DNA from: CAWBJP01 sp963789165
GTDB lineage: Bacteria; Actinomycetota; Acidimicrobiia; IMCC26256; BP-133
Reading direction: 5' to 3'
DNA: 64,000 nt
NCBI GenBank assembly: GCA_963789165.1
Contig: CAWBJP010000009.1
Location: 62,001 to 126,000 of the forward strand
Shown: one piece after another, positions 58,909-64,000 of the stretch
Layout: each line of letters starts with the position of its first letter
How positions within the stretch are numbered: position 1 is the stretch's first letter
Notes under the pieces: generated by a model
What the model was told of the DNA's origin: nothing
The model's database searches: none
The model's input: only the letters and a program-made list of their open reading frames with translations
Made by a program: the position numbers and the translations under genes

Positions 58909-60168
58909 GTGTACTCATCGCTCCGAGACCGTCCAGCCGACGCCACCGCGTCCGCTGTCGATGGCCCCGGCGCGCCTCCGGAAAAGGTCGACGGCAACGT
59001 CGTCGCTCTGGGCGTGACCAGCTTCTTCTCCGATATCTCCTCGGAGATGGTCAACGCCATCCTGCCCCTGTACCTGATGATCACGCTGGGATTCAGCCCC
59101 CTCCAGTTCGGGCTGTTCGACGGTGCCTACCAGGGGATGACGGGCCTGTTGCGCATCGCCGGTGGGGTGGTCGCCGACCGCCGTCACCGCTACAAGGAGG
59201 TGGCCGGGTTCGGCTACGGCCTCTCCGTCGTGTGCAAGCTCGGTCTGCTCGCCTCCCAGGCCTGGGGCGTGACCACCGCCGTGCTCTTCGCCGATCGCAC
59301 CGGCAAGGGCATCCGTACCGCCCCCCGGGACGCCCTCATCTCGCTGTCGAGCTCGAAGGAGCGCCTGGCCGAGTCCTTCGGGGTCCATCGGGCCCTCGAC
59401 ACGGCGGGCGCCCTGCTCGGCCCGGTGGTCGCCTTCATCATCCTCGGTGTGGCTCCCCGGGCCTTCGACGCGGTCTTCGTGGCCAGTTTCTGTGCCGGCC
59501 TGATCGGCCTGGGCGTGCTCTTCTGCTTCGTGCACAACCGGACGCCGGCGACGAGCGCGGGCGTCGCCCGGCCGTCGTGGCGGGCCGCCGCCGGCCTGCT
59601 CCGGGTTCCCCGGTTCCGGCGCCTGGTGATGGCCGGGGGGCTCCTCGGGCTCGTCACCATCAGCGACGCCTTCATCTACCTCGTCCTCCAGCGGCGGACC
59701 GGGATGCCGTCCCGGCCCTTCCCCCTCCTCTTCGTGGGTACCGCCCTCGCCTATCTGACCCTGGCGGTTCCCTTGGGCCGCCTGGCCGACCGGGTGGGCC
59801 GGGGCACAGTCTTCGTCGCCGGGCACGTGGTCCTGGCCGGCGCCTATCTGATCCTGCGCACGGCCGGTCCGGGCCTGCCCACCACCCTGCTGCTCCTCGG
59901 CCTGCTCGGTTCCTATTACGCCGCCACCGACGGGGTGCTCATGGCCCTCACCAGCGCGGCCCTGCCGGCGGAGCTGCGCAGCAGCGGCCTCGCCCTCCTG
60001 ACCACGGTCACCACCCTGACCCGGTTCGGGGCCGCCCTCGGCTTCGGGCTGATGTGGACCTGGCAGGGCCCCGACGCGGCCGTGGCCGTCTTCCTGGCCG
60101 GCTTGGTGGTGGCGCTGCCGGTGGCGGTGGGAATCCTCTTCTCCAACCGGCGGGCGGTGGCGGCATGA
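58909..60168 (+). CDS. MFS transporter
   Basis: The protein has 419 residues and 12 predicted helices. GTG 58909 follows CCGGAGA. Typical loops are RIAGGVVADRRHRYKEVAGFGYGL between helices 2 and 3 and GRLADRVGRGTVFVAGHVVL between 8 and 9. The opening VTSFFSDISSEMVNAILPLYLM is characteristic of a family of MFS proteins of unknown substrate. The stop overlaps the ATG of the propeller gene, so both are expressed together. Confidence 0.85.
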   Translation: MYSSLRDRPADATASAVDGPGAPPEKVDGNVVALGVTSFFSDISSEMVNAILPLYLMITLGFSPLQFGLFDGAYQGMTGLLRIAGGVVADRRHRYKEVAGFGYGLSVVCKLGLLASQAWGVTTAVLFADRTGKGIRTAPRDALISLSSSKERLAESFGVHRALDTAGALLGPVVAFIILGVAPRAFDAVFVASFCAGLIGLGVLFCFVHNRTPATSAGVARPSWRAAAGLLRVPRFRRLVMAGGLLGLVTISDAFIYLVLQRRTGMPSRPFPLLFVGTALAYLTLAVPLGRLADRVGRGTVFVAGHVVLAGAYLILRTAGPGLPTTLLLLGLLGSYYAATDGVLMALTSAALPAELRSSGLALLTTVTTLTRFGAALGFGLMWTWQGPDAAVAVFLAGLVVALPVAVGILFSNRRAVAA

Positions 60169-61214
60169 GGTTCGATCCGGGGTCCGGGGTCCGCCCGAAG
60201 ACGAGAGCGAGAGTCCTCGGCTTCGTCGCCCTCTGCGTCGCCTGCGTGGCGGTCACGGTGGTCTACGTCGCCCACGCCGACCGCCGGGAACGTACAACCT
60301 CGGCCGGGACGGTGGAGCCGGCGGCGCCCACGTCCGTCCAGGCCGTCCAGGACGAGCCCTACGTCGTGTTCCGGACCCTGGCGGCCGGCGAGGCCGGTCA
60401 CCTGGCGATGGCGCCGTTGGCGGAACCGAACGGGGCCCGGACGGTGATCGACCTCGAATGTCTCCGGGTCTACTTCGCCGCCGGGAACGGGCTGTGTCTC
60501 AAGGAGAAGGGCGAGCTGTTCACCCCCTACGACATCGTCTTCCTCGGCCCCGACCTCCAACCCCGCCACAAGGAGTCGCTGGCCGGGCTGATCAGCCGGG
60601 CCCGGATCTCACCCGACGGTCGCTACGGAGCCGCCACGGTGTTCGTCACGGGCCACTCCTACGCCCCCGGGACCTTCTCCACGCAGACGACCCTCTACGA
60701 GATGGCCACCGGCGAGCTGCTCGGTGAGCTGGAGGGCTTCGAGGTGATCCGGGACGGCAAGAGGATCGAATCGCCCGATTTCAACTTCTGGGGGGTGACC
60801 TTCGCCCGCCAGCCCGGCGTCTTCTACGCCACCCTCGGCACGGCCGGACACACCTACCTGGTGCGGGGAGACATCGACACGGAGACCATGGAGGTCCTGC
60901 GCGACGACGTCGAATGCCCGTCGATGTCACCCGACGGGACCCGGATCGCGTTCAAGCAGCGGGTCGGCTCGGATGCCGGCCTGCCGCGCTGGCGGCCGGC
61001 CGTGCTCGACGTGGCCACGCTCGAGGGCCATCTCCTGGCCGAGACCCGCTCCATCGACGACCAGATCGAGTGGCTCGACGACAACACGGTGCTCTACGCC
61101 ATCGACACGGGTTCGGGGGCGCCCGACACCTGGTCGGTGCCCGCCGACGGGACCGGCGCACCGGCCGAGTTCCTCACCGACGGCGATTCCCCGGCGGTGG
61201 TGCGGCCGAACTGA
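60165..61214 (+). CDS. Membrane-anchored TolB-like beta-propeller protein
   Basis: The protein has 349 residues. The ATG at 60165 overlaps the MFS stop (ATGA). An N-terminal anchor helix (VLGFVALCVACVAVTVVYVA) leads to an outer domain with WD/TolB-type blades: RISPDGRYGAATVFV, ECPSMSPDGTRIAFKQRVG and IEWLDDNTVLYAID. Two cysteines in the first third (IDLECLRVYFAAGNGLCLKE) may form a disulfide. Function unknown; coupling to an exporter suggests a sensor or accessory partner. Confidence 0.75.
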   Translation: MRFDPGSGVRPKTRARVLGFVALCVACVAVTVVYVAHADRRERTTSAGTVEPAAPTSVQAVQDEPYVVFRTLAAGEAGHLAMAPLAEPNGARTVIDLECLRVYFAAGNGLCLKEKGELFTPYDIVFLGPDLQPRHKESLAGLISRARISPDGRYGAATVFVTGHSYAPGTFSTQTTLYEMATGELLGELEGFEVIRDGKRIESPDFNFWGVTFARQPGVFYATLGTAGHTYLVRGDIDTETMEVLRDDVECPSMSPDGTRIAFKQRVGSDAGLPRWRPAVLDVATLEGHLLAETRSIDDQIEWLDDNTVLYAIDTGSGAPDTWSVPADGTGAPAEFLTDGDSPAVVRPN

Positions 61215-61230
61215 CGGCCGTCTAGGGCGC

Positions 61231-61836
61231 TCAGCGCCGCTTGGTCTTCCGGGGACCGGCCCGAGGGGCTGGCTGCGGGGCGCGGCTCGCCGCCTCCCGG
61301 CGCCGGGACAGGATGAGAGCGCCGACGCCGATCAGGACGGCCACGAGCACGCCGGCCAGCGCGCCGGAGAACCCGCTGCCCCCGGAGCTCCCGGAGTTCG
61401 ACGGGGGGGAGAACCCGGCGTAGACGAGTTGGGCCGGGTGCAGATCGTCGGCCTTGTCGCTGGTGAACTCGATAACGGAACCGTCCTCGCCCCGAATGGT
61501 CATGGGAAACACCAGCGTGGCCTGCCGTTCCGCCCGGCCGATGAGGTTGAAGTAGGTGCAGGCGTAGGGGGCCAGCGTGCCCCCGCGGTAACGCACCACG
61601 GAGCCCGTCAGGGTTCCCCGCCAGTCGAATTCGTCCTCGGCCCGCTCGAAAACGAACCCTTCGGGCACGGTGATGTCGACCTCGACCAACGTGCTCTGCT
61701 CGGCGGCCACGCCGACGGTGACCGTGGTTGATTCCCCGACGGGGATCTCCACGGGCATGGAGCAGGAATGGGCGCGGGCCGGGGTCATCCCCCCCAACCC
61801 GATCGCCGCTGCCAACAGGGCGAGAAGGGCTCGCAT
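61231..61836 (-). CDS. YcnI/DUF1775-like secreted protein, possibly copper-binding
   Basis: The protein has 201 residues from the ATG at 61836. The signal peptide MRALLALLAAAIGLGGMTPARA would be cut before HSCSMPVEIP, leaving His as the first mature residue, the copper-binding position in YcnI. The beta-sandwich pattern EVDITVPEGFVFERAEDEFDW, SVVRYRGGTLAPYACTYFNLIGRA follows DUF1775. A Ser/Gly linker and one C-terminal helix (GALAGVLVAVLIGVGALILS) with a basic tail anchor it. The assignment rests on pattern only. It is convergent with the propeller gene. Confidence 0.65.
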   Translation of the reverse strand: MRALLALLAAAIGLGGMTPARAHSCSMPVEIPVGESTTVTVGVAAEQSTLVEVDITVPEGFVFERAEDEFDWRGTLTGSVVRYRGGTLAPYACTYFNLIGRAERQATLVFPMTIRGEDGSVIEFTSDKADDLHPAQLVYAGFSPPSNSGSSGGSGFSGALAGVLVAVLIGVGALILSRRREAASRAPQPAPRAGPRKTKRR

Positions 61837-61988
61837 GGCCACACGGTAAGCGACGCGGACTTCGGCGACGGGAACTCCGGGGACGGGAACTTCCGGGCCC
61901 GGCTCAACGACTCTCACGGCCAGGGAGCGCTGACGGTCGGGAGCGGGCGGGTGGGCGCCGCGCTCGGATCGGGCGGGAGAAGGGGGTC

Positions 61989-63422
61989 GTGGTGCGCCGA
62001 GGGTCGCGGTTGGTTGGAGGGGTGCTGGTGGGGCTGCTGGGAGCAGCCTGCAATGGCGGCGGAGGTGGTGGTGGTACCGCCCCGAAGGAGGAGGCGCAAC
62101 GGGTGGTGGCCGGAGGCAGGATTGCCGCTCCGGCCAAGTTGGCCGGGCTGTCCTTATCCCAGCCGGTGGACGTGGCCACCGCCGGGGCCCTCAACCCGAC
62201 CACCGCCTTCGATCCCAAATCGGGTGCCGTCTACGTGGCCTGGGCGGAGGAGATTCCCGGCGCCGCCCAGCCCGAGGGCAAAGATCAGCAGGTCCGGGCG
62301 GTGGTGGCCCGTTCCGACGACGGGGGGAAGACCTTCTCGGCGCCTGTGGTCGCCAGCGGCGCGGCGGATCACGTGCGGACCTACACCATCAGCCCGACCC
62401 AGGTGGCGGTCGGTCCGGCGGGCGAGATGTACGTGCTCTACCTGCACAACGTCCCGTCCGACCTCTCCGACTATCTCAAGAGCTACGGGCGCAGCTCGCT
62501 CCGGGTGGTGCGCTCGGACGACGGCGGGAAGACGTTCTCGGCGCCGGCCGACATCGCCGGCGAGGCCGTCGAGGGCGCGGTGACCACCATGGAGATGGCC
62601 ACCCTGTTCGTGGCCCCCGACGGCGACCTCTACGTCACCTTCCTCGACGAACGGGAGGCCATCGCCGCCGAGATCGCGGGTCAGCCGAAGCCTGACCCCC
62701 ACGACCATGACGCGGTGCAGCCGGCCACGCAGATGCGGCTGGTCCGTTCCGCCGACGGCGGGAAGACCTGGTCCAAGAGCGTGCTGGTGGCCAAGCCCAC
62801 CTGCGGCTGCTGCAGCACCAAGGCCGCCCAGGGCGCCGGGGGTCCGCTCTTCGCCTCCACCCGCTCCGACTGGAAGGAGCTGAAGGGCTCCTACGACTCG
62901 GTGCGCGACGTCTTCGTCGCCTCCTCCACCGACGAGGGCGCGACCTGGTCCGAGGCGACGAAGGTGTTCGACGACAAGTTCAAGATCAGTGGTTGCCCCG
63001 ACGTACACAACGGCCTGGCCGTCGACTCCCAGGGCCGCCTCCACGCCGCCTGGTACACCGGGGCCGAATCCCATCCCGGCGTGTACTACGCCGTGTCCGA
63101 GGACGACGGGAAGACGTTCTCCCCGCCGCTCGAACTCATGGGGGACAAGTGGATCCCCTACGGGGACGTCAAGCTGTCCCTCGACCGCCAGGACCAGGCC
63201 TGGGTCGTCTTCGAGGATCGTCGCTCCGAGGAGGACCAGGTGCGCCTGGTGCGGGTGGACCCCGAGCGGCGGGCGGCCTCGTTCTCGGCCACCTGGGCCG
63301 GGACGGCCCCCGACGTGACGGCGGGAGAGGACTGGGCGCTGGTCACCTGGACGACGCAGAAGGCGGAGGACGACAAGAGCGGAGGTCCGGTCCGGGCGAT
63401 GGTCGCCCACCCGGCCACCTAA
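61989..63422 (+). CDS. Lipoprotein with BNR/Asp-box (sialidase-like) propeller
   Basis: The protein has 477 residues from GTG 61989 or 61992, behind GGAGAAGGGG. The signal peptide ends in lipobox LLGAAC followed by a Gly-rich spacer. At least five Asp-box motifs (SDDGGKTFSAP twice, SADGGKTWS, STDEGATWS, SEDDGKTFSPP) define a six-bladed sialidase-type propeller, but the arginine triad of true sialidases is not evident. A KPTCGCCSTK motif in the middle could bind a metal. With the divergent YcnI-like gene it may belong to copper handling at the cell surface (inference). Confidence 0.8.
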   Translation: MVRRGSRLVGGVLVGLLGAACNGGGGGGGTAPKEEAQRVVAGGRIAAPAKLAGLSLSQPVDVATAGALNPTTAFDPKSGAVYVAWAEEIPGAAQPEGKDQQVRAVVARSDDGGKTFSAPVVASGAADHVRTYTISPTQVAVGPAGEMYVLYLHNVPSDLSDYLKSYGRSSLRVVRSDDGGKTFSAPADIAGEAVEGAVTTMEMATLFVAPDGDLYVTFLDEREAIAAEIAGQPKPDPHDHDAVQPATQMRLVRSADGGKTWSKSVLVAKPTCGCCSTKAAQGAGGPLFASTRSDWKELKGSYDSVRDVFVASSTDEGATWSEATKVFDDKFKISGCPDVHNGLAVDSQGRLHAAWYTGAESHPGVYYAVSEDDGKTFSPPLELMGDKWIPYGDVKLSLDRQDQAWVVFEDRRSEEDQVRLVRVDPERRAASFSATWAGTAPDVTAGEDWALVTWTTQKAEDDKSGGPVRAMVAHPAT

Positions 63423-63495
63423 AGCGCTACTTAAAGTGGCGTAAAGCTCACGGTACGTGGTTATGCGGGACTAGTCCGCGGGTACACCTCCGGCA

Positions 63496-63690
63496 ATGTC
63501 AACGCACATGCTGGACCTCATCGCCGAGCTCGAGATCCGCCTCGTGAACACCGTCGAGCGGCTCAACGAAGCCGAGTTGAAGCGCTACTACGCCGAGGTG
63601 CTCGAGTTCGAGGAGCGCGTCGAGCGGCTCCACGACACCCTGGCCTTCGTCGCCGACCGCATCGCCGTTGAGGGCGTGGGGTCCCGGTAG
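63496..63690 (+). CDS. Small coiled-coil protein, 64 residues
   Basis: The sequence is highly helical, charged and heptad-like (LIAELEIRLVNTVERLNEAELKRYYAEVLEFEERVERLHDTL), probably a short coiled coil or antiparallel hairpin. ATG 63496; no strong SD. No family recognised. The upstream gap has GGACTAGTCC at 63469, a palindrome of unknown meaning. Confidence 0.55.
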   Translation: MSTHMLDLIAELEIRLVNTVERLNEAELKRYYAEVLEFEERVERLHDTLAFVADRIAVEGVGSR

Positions 63691-63698
63691 AGGAGGAC

Positions 63699-64000
63699 CT
63701 ACGCAGCTGTATCCGCCGGGCAGGGTCCGGTGACGGAGTCCCTGCCCATGCTGCGCTCGTAGTGGAGGGCGCAGTCCCACCTTCCGGTGGTGGCCACGTC
63801 CAGGTCGAAGGTGTCTTCTTCGACGTTGTAGGTCCCCGCCCCGGTGAAGATGAAGTCCTGCGTGAAGGTGCAGCGGTTGAAGGTGAAGGTCTCGTTCTGC
63901 GCGTCGGGGGCGAAGCTCAAGGTGCCGCCGTACGGGCAACCCACCTGGGTGCCGTCGGCGCCGTCCCAGTAGACGTACTCGGGGAGGTGGTTGATCTCGG
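63699..64000 (-). CDS. Hypothetical protein, 5' end beyond the window
   Basis: The last 100 residues are visible; the frame runs off the right edge (INHLPEYVYWDGADGTQVGCPYGGTL). The sequence is beta-rich with four cysteines (GCPYGGTLSFAP, FNRCTFTQDFIFTGAGTY, RWDCALHYERS, VTGPCPADTAA), like an extracellular beta-structured domain. No family can be named from this part. Confidence 0.55.
   Translation of the reverse strand, partial: EINHLPEYVYWDGADGTQVGCPYGGTLSFAPDAQNETFTFNRCTFTQDFIFTGAGTYNVEEDTFDLDVATTGRWDCALHYERSMGRDSVTGPCPADTAA

Noticed and set aside
63469..63478. GGACTAGTCC palindrome before the coiled-coil gene, sharing ACTAGT with the PadR operators
   Set aside because: No second core 15 nt away and different flanks; a 6-bp match alone is chance-level.
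1..64000. CRISPR arrays, rRNA genes, riboswitches
   Set aside because: No regularly spaced repeats, no rRNA sequence and no recognisable riboswitch core were seen on either strand.

Overview
This window is high-GC chromosomal DNA from an actinobacterium, read directly across the replication origin. The gene order DUF6049 – murJ – kinase – sigM – anti-sigma – trxB – cwlM/trxA – rsmG – jag – yidC – yidD – rnpA – rpmH – dnaA – oriC – dnaN – recF – dciA – gyrB – gyrA is the actinobacterial origin neighbourhood known from mycobacteria. The short RsmG and general protein style make me lean to class Acidimicrobiia, which is inference only.

Layout. 1-6 kb: end of an acyl-CoA mutase gene, 3-hydroxyacyl-CoA dehydrogenase, a Clp-N protein, a cyanophycinase-like hydrolase, a PilT-like ATPase and a histone-deacetylase-like enzyme. 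6-14.7 kb: envelope and redox block (DUF6049, MurJ, receptor kinase, SigM, anti-sigma, TrxB). 14.7-16.1 kb: a broken IS110 element that splits trxB from trxA. 16-22.4 kb: leftward genes (CwlM-like, TrxA, RsmG, Jag, YidC, YidD, RnpA, RpmH), interrupted by a rightward amidohydrolase. 22.4-27 kb: dnaA, oriC, dnaN, recF, dciA. 27-36 kb: small genes, an HD-GYP gene, gyrB, and gyrA carrying an intein. 36.4-45.6 kb: tRNA-Ile, oxidoreductases, and a molybdate transporter split around a succinate-semialdehyde dehydrogenase gene and a PadR regulator. 45.6-58.8 kb: a genomic island in the 3' end of tRNA-Ala(TGC), bounded by three copies of the tRNA end. 58.9-64 kb: MFS transporter, beta-propeller proteins, a YcnI-like protein and small genes.

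The most notable observations are these. (1) rpmH lies wholly inside an extended rnpA reading frame, with the two start codons 4 nt apart behind one Shine-Dalgarno sequence; this layout is known from Thermus. (2) A paired ACTAGT operator lies both in the modB/gabD divergent promoter and in front of padR-modA-modC, which suggests PadR control of a split molybdate transporter. (3) A tandem tRNA-Ala island has matching 18-bp candidate integrase arm sites at both ends of its first unit. (4) gyrA has an intein directly after the catalytic tyrosine. (5) The CwlM-like protein lacks the usual amidase zinc histidines.

Four genes (HD-GYP, DUF3566, gabD and the IS110 transposase) are broken by indels. 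The transposase break is a real deletion. The other three could be mutations or sequence errors. No parA/parB is present at its expected place.
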